A DNA stretch of 64,000 nt from Methanobacterium subterraneum (lineage in GTDB: Archaea > Methanobacteriota > Methanobacteria > Methanobacteriales > Methanobacteriaceae). This document shows, in pieces, positions 46,729 to 59,563 of the stretch. The position numbers and the translations under genes were made by a program. The first letter of the stretch is position 1. Each line of letters opens with the position of its first letter. The notes under the pieces were generated by a model. The model saw nothing but the letters and a program-made list of their open reading frames with translations, had not been told where the DNA came from and ran no database searches. The DNA lies in NCBI RefSeq assembly GCF_002813695.1, contig NZ_CP017768.1, positions 1,312,001 through 1,376,000 on the forward strand. Direction: 5' to 3'.

Positions 46729-47230
46729 ATTAAATTTACAACCCTCAAAAAAAGATGGATATTTGAATGTTGGTCTTCAAATCACTAAACATATTTTTGA
46801 GGTGATATTACACTAAGAGTTAACCCTGACTAAGTTTTCAAGTAACTGATTCAAGCACATAGATGAAATGAAGGGAAAATACTCCCCATAGGCGAAATTA
46901 AGTTTATTAAGATCATTGAAATTCTTTAAAGTAACCACCTCGAATGCATTTTATTCATTTATATCTCCGAATTCGTCTTTTTACGAAATCCACATCAATC
47001 CTTTTAGGAAGATTGTTTAAATAATTATTCCAAATTTTCTACCAATTTCTCTCAAATTGCGCCCAGATTAGGTCAATACTAAAAAGGAAAATAACAAATT
47101 CCATCCTCCCCTTGAATAAAAATAAATTAATATTTTTTTTGGAATTCAAACAAGTTGTGGATGTGCCAACCCATATTATAACTTATTTTATAACAATGAA
47201 TAGTGGTCGAAACACTGGGAGTTATCCATT
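46729..47230. other. 500-base gap with a possible gene remnant
   Basis: About 500 bases between the DUF5518-like and VTT-domain genes. Most is AT-rich with no clear feature. On the minus strand a short frame near 46955-47100 looks like the tail of a decayed protein gene (see separate entry). No RNA gene is seen. Confidence 0.4.
46955..47102 (-). pseudogene. Possible decayed protein-gene remnant
   Basis: On the minus strand the frame ending in TGA at 46955-46957 reads KIWNNYLNNLPKRIDVDFV and then KRRIRRYK as its last residues, a tail typical of a protein terminus. One TAG stop interrupts it, and before that the frame reads VIFLFSIDLIWAQFERNW. The mixture of sense-like sequence and stop codons suggests an eroded gene or transposase tail. 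I cannot name the parent protein and confidence is low. Confidence 0.25.
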
Positions 47231-47881
47231 CTAAGGACCATCTTTCCGGTTTTTGCCACGTCTTTTCATGATTATGAAATATACAACCGCCACAATAATG
47301 ATTCCAGTGACAATGTTACTCATATAAGCTATTTTATCTTCCAGAATCAGGTAAATATTTCCCGCAAACCAGGCCAGCATTCCCCAGCCAAAAATTTGCA
47401 CTGCAGAACCCAGGAATGTGGTGATGATGTATTTTTTAAGGTCATACCTGATTAAGCCACAGAAAAGGTTGATGGCTATGCTGGGGATCACTGGAAAACA
47501 ACGGGCCAGGAACATGAAGATGTCATCATAACGACTATCCTTGAACTTTTTTTCCACATCCAAGACATCATTAACTGAAACTCCCAAATATTTGCTGGTT
47601 CGTTCGATGAATGGTGTTCCCAGTTTATAGGCCAGAGTATAGTAAACAAAGGATCCCAGGGTAATCCCTAGTGAGGCAGGGATCACAATTTTCACCAGCA
47701 AAGTCCACACTGCAGGCAATGAAAAGCTGGTTCCCTTCAGGATGATGAAAGTGGAACTTAAAACTATTAAACTGGCAGGGATGGGAACAATTATCTGTTC
47801 CAGAATACAGCCTAAGAACACTGCCCAGGATACATTGCTGATAATGAAAGATTCTGAAATACTGATTATCTCTCTAAACAT
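47231..47881 (-). CDS. VTT/DedA-type membrane protein
   Basis: A 216-residue integral membrane protein of the SNARE-associated/VTT (DedA) superfamily: IIVPIPASLIVLSSTFI, GITLGSFVYYTLAYKLGTPFIERTSKYLG and ARCFPVIPSIAINLFCGLIRYDLKKYI (with the Arg in the re-entrant loop). DedA proteins move undecaprenyl- or archaeal polyprenyl-type lipids or ions across membranes. Here a role in lipid carrier recycling for surface glycans is possible but unproven. Confidence 0.85.
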   Translation of the reverse strand: MFREIISISESFIISNVSWAVFLGCILEQIIVPIPASLIVLSSTFIILKGTSFSLPAVWTLLVKIVIPASLGITLGSFVYYTLAYKLGTPFIERTSKYLGVSVNDVLDVEKKFKDSRYDDIFMFLARCFPVIPSIAINLFCGLIRYDLKKYIITTFLGSAVQIFGWGMLAWFAGNIYLILEDKIAYMSNIVTGIIIVAVVYFIIMKRRGKNRKDGP

Positions 47882-47961
47882 ACTAACCTCTGATTACCTG
47901 ATTCTCCTGATGTATTTTTAACATTACTATTGATTGATTGGGTTCTTGATGAATTCTACTC

Positions 47962-48879
47962 TTAATTAATTTTATTCCCGTTTTTGTATAATATTAGTAT
48001 GCCCAAGAACATTAAAATACCAAAAAACAGTTGAGTGGCTTCTAAAGACTCTCCCAGAATAATAAATGCAACTACTGCTCCGAAGAGGGAGCTGGTGGAG
48101 AATATGGATCCGGTTCGGGTGGATCCTATTTCACGGATGGCAATGTAGGTGAGAACTATTGAAAAACTCATACAACCTAAACCAATGAACAGCAACACCG
48201 GGACCATGTTTAAGGGAAGTGTGAAGTTTAATCCCAGGAAAATGCTTATTAAAAATAAGATTAACCCTCCAATTCCACATTTAAGACTGGTGAGGAGAAA
48301 TATATCCCTCTTGTTACTTAAGAATTTGGTTAGAGTTGTATCCATACTCCAAAAGAAACATGCTGAAACCACCAGGAGGCTCCCTACTAAACTCTGGTCA
48401 AAAGTCAAATCCTGTAAGTTATTGGTGCTCAGGAATATGGCCCCTATGAGTAAAAAAATAAATCCAACGATGTCTTTGGCCTTAACCTTTTCCTTTAAGA
48501 AGAATATGCCCAGGAGAATAATGAACAGTATTTCAACATTGGTTAAAAGAGCAGCGTTAACAGCGGTTATCTGATTTAAACCAGTTAAATACAATACAGG
48601 GGCAATTACGGTCCCAAATATGGCTGTTAAAAATAGGGTCAGGTAGTTTCTTCGTGAAATGTGGATTTGCACCTTGCTTTCCCGGTGGACGATTTCCAGC
48701 AAACTATGATGCAGGGGTGAAACTCTTATTAAAAATAGAAATGCACTTGCCAGAAGATAAATCAATGCGGCCAGGGCCAGGGGATGTAGGTAACCCAGTA
48801 AAATCTTATCCAGAGAAAACCAAATTCCAAATAGTAATGCAACCATTACTGCACTTAAATATCCCCAAAAACGGTTCAA
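47962..48879 (-). CDS. EamA/DMT family transporter
   Basis: A 305-residue transporter of the drug/metabolite superfamily with about ten membrane helices in two EamA halves. The first half has LTGLNQITAVNAALLTNVEILFIILLG, the second has AIREIGSTRTGSIFSTSSLFGAV with FIILGESL. Substrate unknown (amino acids or metabolites). The start is TTG 48879 after AGGTGG; a GTG at 48888 lies in that binding site. Confidence 0.85.
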   Translation of the reverse strand: MNRFWGYLSAVMVALLFGIWFSLDKILLGYLHPLALAALIYLLASAFLFLIRVSPLHHSLLEIVHRESKVQIHISRRNYLTLFLTAIFGTVIAPVLYLTGLNQITAVNAALLTNVEILFIILLGIFFLKEKVKAKDIVGFIFLLIGAIFLSTNNLQDLTFDQSLVGSLLVVSACFFWSMDTTLTKFLSNKRDIFLLTSLKCGIGGLILFLISIFLGLNFTLPLNMVPVLLFIGLGCMSFSIVLTYIAIREIGSTRTGSIFSTSSLFGAVVAFIILGESLEATQLFFGILMFLGILILYKNGNKIN

Positions 48880-49205
48880 AATCGCCACCTGCTTAGATTC
48901 CCCATAACTGTGAAGATAATTGTTAAACTAATTAAAGTACCTAAATCTATGCCAGTTAGTGGATTATTATAAATGATTTAAAAAGATTACATGTAAACAT
49001 ATTGGATGGTGACAAAATCGTGCCAATAAAAGCACTATTAAGATTATTGAAATAAAGTACTGAAATAAAGTATAAAGCTACTGAAATAAAGCTACTGAAA
49101 TAAAGCTACTGAAATAAAGCTACTGAAATAAAGCTACTGAAATAAAAGCTATTCAAGTGATTATTAATAAGATGTGGGGAAATAACAGACTGTGGAGTTT
49201 TAATC
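48880..49205. other. Divergent intergenic region with a minisatellite
   Basis: About 325 AT-rich bases between the EamA transporter and the DJ-1/PfpI gene, which diverge. It contains the 14-bp tandem array listed separately and GGAG at 49193-49196 before ATG 49206. No other feature seen. Confidence 0.5.
49077..49146 (+). repeat. 14-bp tandem repeat, five perfect copies
   Basis: GCTACTGAAATAAA is repeated head-to-tail five times (49077-49090, 49091-49104, 49105-49118, 49119-49132, 49133-49146), with a degenerate relative upstream near 49056. It ends 59 bases before the DJ-1/PfpI ATG, inside or next to its promoter. The repeats add or remove 14 bases each, which would change promoter spacing. 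Confidence 0.92.
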
Positions 49206-49787
49206 ATGAAAACAGCTTATTTACTGGTATTTGATGGGTTATCGGATTGGGAGCCAGGGTTGGCCTTGGCTGAGATGAATAAATCCGCTGATTATCAGGT
49301 TAAAACAGTTGGTTTCAGTCAGGACATTGCGGTTACAATGGGCGGTGTTTCCATAATCCCTGATTGTGCCCTTAATGAGATTGACTACAGTGAAGCGGCC
49401 ATTCTAGTCTTACCTGGCGGTGAAATGTGGGAAAACGATCCAGTGATGGATCTCCTCCCGGTGGTGGGGAAATTCATTGACCTTAAGATACCAGTTGCTG
49501 CCATATGCGGACCCACCGTATTTTTAGCCAGACATGGATTCATAGAAAATGTGGCCCACACCAGTAACGGTAGAAACTACCTTAAAAACTTAATAGGAGA
49601 ATACAGGGGCAATGATTTATATGTTAATCAGCCTTCTGTTTCCAGTGAGGGAATAATCACCGCCAATGGCATAGCTTCGGTGGAATTCGCCCGGGATATA
49701 CTGGGTGAACTGAGCATTTATGATGAGAATACTTTGAAAAGATGGTATGATTTTTTTAAAACCCCAAACCTGAATGATAATCTCTGA
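49206..49787 (+). CDS. DJ-1/PfpI family protein
   Basis: A 193-residue protein of the DJ-1/PfpI/type-1 glutamine amidotransferase fold: AYLLVFDGLSDWEPGLAL, LVLPGGEMWEND, and AAICGPTVFLARHG with the nucleophile-elbow Cys (about residue 100). Roles in the family include deglycase, protease-like and stress functions. The gene has a good GGAG site. Its promoter lies beside a 14-bp repeat array, so expression may vary with copy number. Confidence 0.85.
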   Translation: MKTAYLLVFDGLSDWEPGLALAEMNKSADYQVKTVGFSQDIAVTMGGVSIIPDCALNEIDYSEAAILVLPGGEMWENDPVMDLLPVVGKFIDLKIPVAAICGPTVFLARHGFIENVAHTSNGRNYLKNLIGEYRGNDLYVNQPSVSSEGIITANGIASVEFARDILGELSIYDENTLKRWYDFFKTPNLNDNL

Positions 49788-49892
49788 CTAAAACTAAGAA
49801 TCCAGAATCTGACTGGAAAAAAGATTCATGACCTATGAAGGAGATTTAAGATTATAAACTAGATTCTAGACTATGAAAATTAGATTCCATGT

Positions 49893-50687
<795 letters not shown>

Positions 50688-50791
50688 AATTAATTACTGT
50701 ATATATTTTTGCAAACTGCGCATACCCAAGTGTTTTTAATAGGTGTAAACAACTCTAAAACATCAAGTAACCATTAATAGTCAATAAGCAA

Positions 50792-51361
50792 TTGGGGGTT
50801 TTAAACCTGGTTATAACTATATATACTTTGATTCCAGTAGTACTCATTTTAATTGTGATAATAGCCCTTTCTATGCTATGGCCCCTGGCAATCGGTGCTG
50901 CATACTCCCCCTCTTCTAAAAGAGTGGTTAGAAAAATGTTAGAAATGGCTGAAGTTCACCCTGAAGACCGGGTTTATGATCTGGGATCAGGGGATGGTCG
51001 GATAGTTATTGAAGCTGCCCGCAAATACCAAGCACAGGGTGTGGGGGTGGAAGCAGATCCCCTAAGGGTGGCCTGGTCCCGGTTAAAGATGATGAGAATG
51101 GGGCTTCGTTCACAGGTTAAAATTATCTGGGGAAACCTGTTTCACCAAAACCTCAACCATGCCACGGTAGTTACCCTGTTTCTATGGGGGAGAACCAATG
51201 AGAATTTAAAGGAGAAACTTCAAGAAGAACTCAAACCTGGAACCAGGGTGGTTTCTTATGTATGGAAATTTAAGGGATGGGAACCGGTTAAGATTGATAA
51301 AAAGGAACAGATCTTTCTTTACATAATTGGTGAAAGCGATTGTTATCCCATCCCATTTTAA
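50792..51361 (+). CDS. Membrane-anchored class I methyltransferase (FAM173/ATPSCKMT-like)
   Basis: A 189-residue protein with an N-terminal membrane segment (about 5-31) and a short class I SAM fold: VYDLGSGDGRIVIEAARK, GVEADPLRVAWSR and TVVTLFLWGRTNE. The layout resembles the eukaryotic FAM173 lysine methyltransferases. Substrate unknown. The start is a TTG at 50792, and the ribosome binding site is not obvious; a TTG at 50828 is an alternative. Confidence 0.7.
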   Translation: MGVLNLVITIYTLIPVVLILIVIIALSMLWPLAIGAAYSPSSKRVVRKMLEMAEVHPEDRVYDLGSGDGRIVIEAARKYQAQGVGVEADPLRVAWSRLKMMRMGLRSQVKIIWGNLFHQNLNHATVVTLFLWGRTNENLKEKLQEELKPGTRVVSYVWKFKGWEPVKIDKKEQIFLYIIGESDCYPIPF

Positions 51362-51531
51362 AAACCAATCCCATTTTAAAAATATTCCCCAACTGAATTT
51401 AAAAAGTTCAAACCCCTAATAATAAGTATTAAACCAATTTTAACCCCATTACTACCCATATTTATGTCCATTTTTAAATTTTTAACTGAAGATCCCTGTT
51501 GAAATAATTTTAAACTATTTTTTTAAAAAAA

Positions 51532-52374
51532 TCAAATAGGCATTAGTTGAGTTAAAAATGGAGAACCCAAAGCAAATGCTAAAAAGACTATTCCCATTCC
51601 CATTTTGATTTTTTTGGATATTTTACCGGTGTTCTCCAGGGACTGGTCTTTCAATATGGATATTGCAGAAGAAATGAAAACAACAATTGCCACTATGAGA
51701 ATTATCAGATAGAACAGGTTGAATATCCCCACTAAATAGAGTACTGGGCTGGTTATGCTGGCAATGATCATGAAAAATGCTGCAATTATGGATGAAGTTC
51801 GGGTACCATAGACCAGGGGAAGGGTGGTGGCGCCTTCTTCCCTATCACCCTCCATATCCTCCATGTCCTTGACAATTTCCCGGGCCATAGTCATTAAAAA
51901 GGCATAAAAACCTAAGTAAATGGAAACCATTATCTGCCCCACGGCTATACCTCCAAAAACAAAGCAAAGCCCGGTTAAAAAGGAGATGCTCAAGTTTCCA
52001 ATTAAACATTTTGTCTTAAGGTCACGGGCATAAAAAACCATTAAAATGGAACTTAAAAATGCGATCATTCCCAGTAAAAAGTTGATGGAGAATGCCAGGA
52101 TTATCCCCACCAGGAATAATGAGAGGGAGTAAATAAGTGCGGTTTTTAAGGATATTCTCCCGGAGGGAATTGGTCGTTCTGGTTTGTTGATGGCATCGAT
52201 TTTATGGTCAAAATAGTCATTAATACTATTCCCTGCCCCGGTTACAATGAAAACTACCACTGCTGCCATTAAAACTTCAAATGTGAATTGGCCACTGATT
52301 ACTGCCATTAAGAAAATGGCTATAACCGCCATTATTGCATTTCCAGGTCTTAATATCTCTAAGTAGGGATTCAT
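51532..52374 (-). CDS. UbiA prenyltransferase (digeranylgeranylglyceryl phosphate synthase type)
   Basis: A 280-residue polytopic membrane enzyme of the UbiA superfamily with the two Asp-rich motifs: NSINDYFDHKIDAINKPERP (metal/diphosphate binding) and DMEDMEGDREEGATTLPLVY. In archaea the closest role is geranylgeranyl transfer to geranylgeranylglyceryl phosphate, building the ether-lipid core. About eight or nine membrane helices. No clear ribosome binding site; ATG 52374. Confidence 0.88.
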   Translation of the reverse strand: MNPYLEILRPGNAIMAVIAIFLMAVISGQFTFEVLMAAVVVFIVTGAGNSINDYFDHKIDAINKPERPIPSGRISLKTALIYSLSLFLVGIILAFSINFLLGMIAFLSSILMVFYARDLKTKCLIGNLSISFLTGLCFVFGGIAVGQIMVSIYLGFYAFLMTMAREIVKDMEDMEGDREEGATTLPLVYGTRTSSIIAAFFMIIASITSPVLYLVGIFNLFYLIILIVAIVVFISSAISILKDQSLENTGKISKKIKMGMGIVFLAFALGSPFLTQLMPI

Positions 52375-52609
52375 AATTATACACTCAATCCTTCAAGTTT
52401 TAGTATTCCAATTATCGGTGCATTTTTGGTTAGAATTAATTTTAAGTAAGATGTATTGGGAAATTATTTCCTATTAAAATTATATTTCCTATTATAATCT
52501 ATTTGAATAGTTTTAATAAATAGCCATTATGAGTAAATAGTCATTAAAACATTGCTATTTAGGATTCTTGATAATTGATAATCCAATAATTCGGGAGAGT
52601 TAATTGATG

Positions 52610-52906
52610 TTATTTTTCATCATCATTTTCATCATGTTTTGCTGATTTTCTGGACATTTCCATTAGTTCCAAACGGCATTTTCCCAGTTCCCTCTTCATC
52701 AACATCAGTTTCAGCCATAAAGACACAGCTAAAGCCAGGAAAATGAACACCAGGATCAGTAAAAATCCGGTTATTATACCAGCGGCCATTGCCTGCCACA
52801 GGATGGTGAATCCGTAAACTAGGTAAAAAACCGCACCTATCACTCCTATTATGAGTGTTAGGATTATCACTATTTTCAATATCTTAAAAAGCTGTTCAGT
52901 TTCCAT
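52610..52906 (-). CDS. Small hypothetical membrane protein
   Basis: A 98-residue protein with two hydrophobic helices (about 8-30 and 38-66) and a basic, then acidic, cytoplasmic tail. It has no recognised domain. It lies between UbiA and the U32 peptidase gene on the minus strand. Confidence 0.55.
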   Translation of the reverse strand: METEQLFKILKIVIILTLIIGVIGAVFYLVYGFTILWQAMAAGIITGFLLILVFIFLALAVSLWLKLMLMKRELGKCRLELMEMSRKSAKHDENDDEK

Positions 52907-53114
52907 ATTTTCGCCGAAGAATATTATTATGGATTTTAATTTATGAATTTAATTTATGGATAACTAATGATTTTAATTTATGGATTTAATGGGAGATTTG
53001 TTATAATTTTATTATGGACCTTGCCCAATAAAATACTATACCGATATTACAACTAATTATAAACAGTTATTTGAATCAGTTTATTATTTAAATCACCCCA
53101 TTACCTGAGGATAC

Positions 53115-55901
53115 ATGTCTTTAAATCATATACCCGAACTTCTAGCTCCTGCAGGCTCTATTGAATCATTTAAAGCCGCAGTTAATGCTGGGGCGGATGC
53201 AGTTTACATTTCAGGTAAAAGGTTCGGTGCCCGGCAATTTGCCCGGAATTTCAGCCAGGATGAAATGGAACATGCCATAGAATACGCTCATTTACGTGGC
53301 GTTAAGGTATATGTGACTGTAAACACCCTGGTGAAGGAATCTGAACTTCCACTGGTAGCACGGAATCTTTTAGAAATTTACAGTTCAGGGGCCGATGCAA
53401 TTATTGTGCAGGATCTGGGCGTTGCCCGGCTTGCCAAACAACTGGTACCTCACCTTGATCTGCACTGTTCTACCCAGATGACCATCCATAACCCGCAGGG
53501 GGTTAATTGGGCTGCTGAAAATGATTTTAAAAGGGTGGTTCTTGCCAGGGAGATGTCACTGGAAGATATCAAAAAAACTGCCAGACAAATCCCCCGTAAA
53601 ATAGAACTAGAAGTATTTGCTCACGGAGCAATCTGCTATTCATATTCCGGCCAATGTCTCATTTCATCTTTCATAGGGGGCAGAAGTGGTAATCGGGGCA
53701 TGTGCGCCCAACCATGCCGTAAAAAATACCAGTTAATCACTGGAAATACCGATAAATATGGGAAATACCAGGAAGGAAGAGAAATCCCCCTAAAGGATCA
53801 TTACCTCCTTTCAACCAGGGATCTGGCAATTTATTCCCATCTTGACCGCATATCAGAGGCACCAGTGGATTCTATAAAAATAGAAGGTAGAATGAGACCC
53901 CCTGAGTACGTGGCCAATGTGGTTAAGGTCTACCGGGAAGCATTGGATTCTATAGCCCGGGGACAATGGAAAGTACGGGAAGAAGATGTTTCCAATCTTA
54001 AAATGTCCTTCAACAGAGGTACAACCAAGGGCTGGTTGATGGGAGCATCCTACCAGTCAATGATGGGGAGGAGTAATCCTGGTAATAGGGGTTTATACTT
54101 GGGTAAAGTGGTAAACTACGATAAAAAGAATGGCCGGACAATTTTAAAAATCAAAACTAAAGTTAATCCTGAAAAAGGAGATGGGATTCTTTTTAAACAA
54201 CCCCATAATGAGGGAAAATCTGATAATTTATGGGGAACCATTCTTGAATATTCCCCAGAAGTTAAAAAAGATTATTTATCCTTAAAACTTAGAAAAAAAG
54301 TTGAAATTGGAAGTAGTGTTTATATAACCCGTAGGAAATCCCTAATTGATTGGGCTAACCATTTGGTGAGTAATCCCCAGCTACCCCACCAGATCTCCCT
54401 GGATCTTCAGATAGATTGGAACCGGGAAATGGTTCCCATTATCAAGGTTACTGCATCACCAGCCTGGCAGGATAATAATGTTGAAATTGAATTTAAAGCT
54501 GATTTTGCAATGGAAAAAGCAATTAAACAACCATTATCACAGGAGACTATTATCAAGCAGTTGAAAAAAACTGGTGGTACTCCATTCCTCATCCGGAGTA
54601 TATCCCTAAATTATCCTGGAGATTTATTTACACCCATTGGTAATTTGAACCATTTAAGAAGACAGATTTTGCAGAGAATCCAGGATAAAATCCTGAAAAC
54701 AAATAAACCATCTGCAAAGGATATTAAATCCATCAGGACCCAATTTTCCCAGTTAACAAAGGATTTCAATTTGGAAGAATCTGTATTGGAAGAATCTTCC
54801 CAGGAAAGGTATTCTTTGAAAAAAGAGTCAATGGCTTTGAAAGATAAGCCAATCTTTACTTTGAAAGATGGTCCCATTATTAACCAAACTGATTCTGGTG
54901 AAAAAATTTCACGGCCCATTAATCTGGCCATCTACGTGGATGGTATCCCTTCAGTGGAAGCCGCTCTTCAAGCCGGATGCCGAAGGATCTACTTCCAACC
55001 AAAAATAGAGGTAAACACTGAAGGGAAATCCCCTCATGCCTGTTTAAAACATAGTCATGATTACAAGGCTTATTTTTATAGGATGGACCTGTTAATTAGG
55101 GAAGCCGCCACCCTTTGCCAGGATTATGGATCAGATTTAGTATGGAAATGGCCGGATATTACCAGCAGAATGTTTATTTCTGGTGCAATCCATCTCCTGA
55201 ATAATTTACCCCAAAAATCTATCTCCGGAGTGATGTTTGGAGGAATTGGTGCTCTATGGGCCTTGCAAAATAATTCTTACCCAGTTAACCTCCATGGTTC
55301 AGGAAGTATGAATATCTGGAACCACTTGACAGTAGAACAACTACTATCTCCCCATGTGTCATCCTTAAAAAGCATTACCCTATCGCCAGAACTTCCAAGG
55401 GAGGAGTTAAAAAAGGTGGTTTTGAAGATCCAAAGTATTGTGCCCCATTGTGAACTTGAATTCATGGTTCAGGGGAATTTAGAGGCATTGGTAAGTGAAG
55501 ACTGTCTTCTTCAAGTAATGGGTGATGAAATGTTCGTTGAAAAATTCAATGACCCCCATCAGTTTCTGGGAATAAAGGATATAAAAAACAGGATATTCCC
55601 AGTGGAAATTGATGCAGAGTGCAGGACCCATATTTCAAATTCTGTGGAATTATGTCACCTTGATCACATCCCCTCTCTCCAGGATATGGGTTTTGGCCAT
55701 TTGGTGATTGATTCCCGGAATAAACCAGTTGATTATGTCCTAACCATGTTGTCAACCTACCAGAAGGCCTTGGAATTAACCTCCCAGCAGGGCTCCCAGT
55801 TGGGGAAGAAATTGAACTCACTTAAAAAAAAGGTGAAAAAAATATCCAATGGAGGAATTACCAGTGGTAATTTCTTGAGGGGTGTAAATGATGATTATTA
55901 A
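53115..55901 (+). CDS. U32 family peptidase/RNA-modification-type protein, long form
   Basis: A 928-residue protein with a U32 core in the first 300 residues: ELLAPAGSIESFKAAVNAGADAVYI, LHCSTQMTIHNPQGVNWA, and the Cys-rich HGAICYSYSGQCLISS plus GNRGMCAQPCRKKY with cluster-type cysteines. Bacterial relatives RlhA and TrhP hydroxylate rRNA or tRNA. A middle segment (about 310-560) resembles DUF3656-type beta domains, and the C-terminal part (about 600-890) again looks like a U32-type barrel without the cysteines. The long form suggests an extra RNA- or partner-binding role. ATG 53115 follows GAGGATAC. Confidence 0.8.
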   Translation: MSLNHIPELLAPAGSIESFKAAVNAGADAVYISGKRFGARQFARNFSQDEMEHAIEYAHLRGVKVYVTVNTLVKESELPLVARNLLEIYSSGADAIIVQDLGVARLAKQLVPHLDLHCSTQMTIHNPQGVNWAAENDFKRVVLAREMSLEDIKKTARQIPRKIELEVFAHGAICYSYSGQCLISSFIGGRSGNRGMCAQPCRKKYQLITGNTDKYGKYQEGREIPLKDHYLLSTRDLAIYSHLDRISEAPVDSIKIEGRMRPPEYVANVVKVYREALDSIARGQWKVREEDVSNLKMSFNRGTTKGWLMGASYQSMMGRSNPGNRGLYLGKVVNYDKKNGRTILKIKTKVNPEKGDGILFKQPHNEGKSDNLWGTILEYSPEVKKDYLSLKLRKKVEIGSSVYITRRKSLIDWANHLVSNPQLPHQISLDLQIDWNREMVPIIKVTASPAWQDNNVEIEFKADFAMEKAIKQPLSQETIIKQLKKTGGTPFLIRSISLNYPGDLFTPIGNLNHLRRQILQRIQDKILKTNKPSAKDIKSIRTQFSQLTKDFNLEESVLEESSQERYSLKKESMALKDKPIFTLKDGPIINQTDSGEKISRPINLAIYVDGIPSVEAALQAGCRRIYFQPKIEVNTEGKSPHACLKHSHDYKAYFYRMDLLIREAATLCQDYGSDLVWKWPDITSRMFISGAIHLLNNLPQKSISGVMFGGIGALWALQNNSYPVNLHGSGSMNIWNHLTVEQLLSPHVSSLKSITLSPELPREELKKVVLKIQSIVPHCELEFMVQGNLEALVSEDCLLQVMGDEMFVEKFNDPHQFLGIKDIKNRIFPVEIDAECRTHISNSVELCHLDHIPSLQDMGFGHLVIDSRNKPVDYVLTMLSTYQKALELTSQQGSQLGKKLNSLKKKVKKISNGGITSGNFLRGVNDDY

Positions 55902-55957
55902 CCAAATTTTTTCATCAACATTTTATTTGCCCCTTTACTAAGAAATTCAATGCTGTT

Positions 55958-56785
55958 TTACAATGGCAAATTCAGCCATTGGAATACTCCCATCATTTTT
56001 AAAGCAATATAAACCAGTAATGCTGCGAATATATATTTCAGTTTTTCACCGGGGAGCCTGTGAGCTGCTTTAACTCCCAATAAAGCCATTGGGATGCTAG
56101 TTGCGGCCAAAACCAGGAATTGTAATAGGTTAACGTATCCCAGTGAATATGGGGGTAAACCAGTGGCGTTAATTCCGGTGAAGATGTAGGTTATAATTCC
56201 ACCTATGGATGCGAATACAATGAAGGCCGTGGATGTTCCAATGGCCTTGTGTATGGGGAATTTCAGGAGAAGGTTAAGTAGTGGCACCATGACTACTCCC
56301 CCACCAATGCCCAGTAGTCCTGAGGAAAAGCCCCCCATAAAACCCCATAAAAGGTAGGATTGTCTGGTGTTAGAGGGGTTTTCAATTATTTCAGGATAAC
56401 TGGATCCCAACATCCACAGGGCACTTCCTAAAGCCAGTAACCCAAATATGAAACTTAATATGCTAGCGGGAGTGTAACTGGAAATACTTGCACCCACCAC
56501 CCCACCTATTAACCCGGTTAATCCCAGGAGGATTGCTGGACCTACCAGAACTGCCCCCCTGCGCCAGTGACCCCATGCTCCGTTCAGGGCTGTGGGTAGG
56601 ATTACAGTAAGACTGGTGGCAAAAGCCATTCTAAGTGAGGTGTCTGGATCGAGACCTATAGCTGTGAAAAGGAAGTACTGGACCGGCACCATTATAAAAC
56701 CTCCCCCTACCCCCAGGAGACCAGAAGCAAATCCCACAAAAGCACCGGTGGACAGAAGAATTAATATGTATACGATTAAATCCAT
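55958..56785 (-). CDS. TauE/SafE sulfite exporter family protein
   Basis: A 275-residue membrane protein of the TSUP family, with two similar halves each opening with a Gly-rich loop: ASGLLGVGGGFIMVPVQYF and SSGLLGIGGGVVMVPLLNL. Members move sulfite, sulfoacetate or other organosulfonates. Start is ATG 56785 after AAGGGG; a TTG at 56818 is less likely. About eight helices. Substrate uncertain. Confidence 0.85.
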   Translation of the reverse strand: MDLIVYILILLSTGAFVGFASGLLGVGGGFIMVPVQYFLFTAIGLDPDTSLRMAFATSLTVILPTALNGAWGHWRRGAVLVGPAILLGLTGLIGGVVGASISSYTPASILSFIFGLLALGSALWMLGSSYPEIIENPSNTRQSYLLWGFMGGFSSGLLGIGGGVVMVPLLNLLLKFPIHKAIGTSTAFIVFASIGGIITYIFTGINATGLPPYSLGYVNLLQFLVLAATSIPMALLGVKAAHRLPGEKLKYIFAALLVYIALKMMGVFQWLNLPL

Positions 56786-58995
<2,210 letters not shown>

Positions 58996-59098
58996 TGGTA
59001 AGTTAATATCTTAATAAACAAGATAATCCTTGAGATTATAGATTATAATAGTTCAGAAGAAAAAAAGGATTATTAGAAGAATAATATTAAAGAACGCC

Positions 59099-59563
59099 TT
59101 AAATATAAACTCCTGATCCCACCAGATAAGTTTGATTCTGGTAATTTGCCCTTTTTATATAGGTTATCTTAATTGAAGGTGTTATTTCACCCGGTTTGGG
59201 CCACATATATTCCACCCATCCACTTCCGTTTATGGCGGCTTTAATGAAGAGCTGGCCAATGGGTTTTCCATCAGAATCAACCAGATCCGTCATGTTCTTA
59301 CCCTCACCACTTGGATCTGGCGGGTAAACCACCCGAATCCCATCTAACCCCCATACAAAAACATAACTGTCATTGTGAACCCATGATGAACTGCGAAGCT
59401 CTGGAAATGCGTTTTCACCCTTTTCTTCAATGAGTTGAACTGCCTGATCCACCAGGGTGACCAGTTCAGTTTTTTGCTTATTTTCAAATTGTCCCTGGAA
59501 AAATAGGCCTGCCACAACCACTAAAACCATGGAAATAACAACGACTAATTTAGTTTTATTCAT
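59099..59563 (-). CDS. Cache-domain extracellular sensor-type protein
   Basis: A 154-residue protein with an N-terminal membrane anchor (about 5-23) and one Cache-like domain (about 30-154): VTLVDQAVQLIEEKGENAF, DSYVFVWGLDGIRVVYPP, and NGSGWVEYMWPKPGE with Tyr-rich end. It has no kinase or methyl-accepting part, so it may be a ligand-binding accessory for another sensor. GGGGG precedes its ATG. A TATA-like TTTATATAAATATG lies at 59656-59672 on the minus side. Confidence 0.75.
   Translation of the reverse strand: MNKTKLVVVISMVLVVVAGLFFQGQFENKQKTELVTLVDQAVQLIEEKGENAFPELRSSSWVHNDSYVFVWGLDGIRVVYPPDPSGEGKNMTDLVDSDGKPIGQLFIKAAINGSGWVEYMWPKPGEITPSIKITYIKRANYQNQTYLVGSGVYI

Noticed and set aside
52932..52990. 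Imperfect repeat of GATTTTAATTTATG
   Set aside because: Low-complexity AT-rich sequence with diverged copies; weaker than the three clear arrays.
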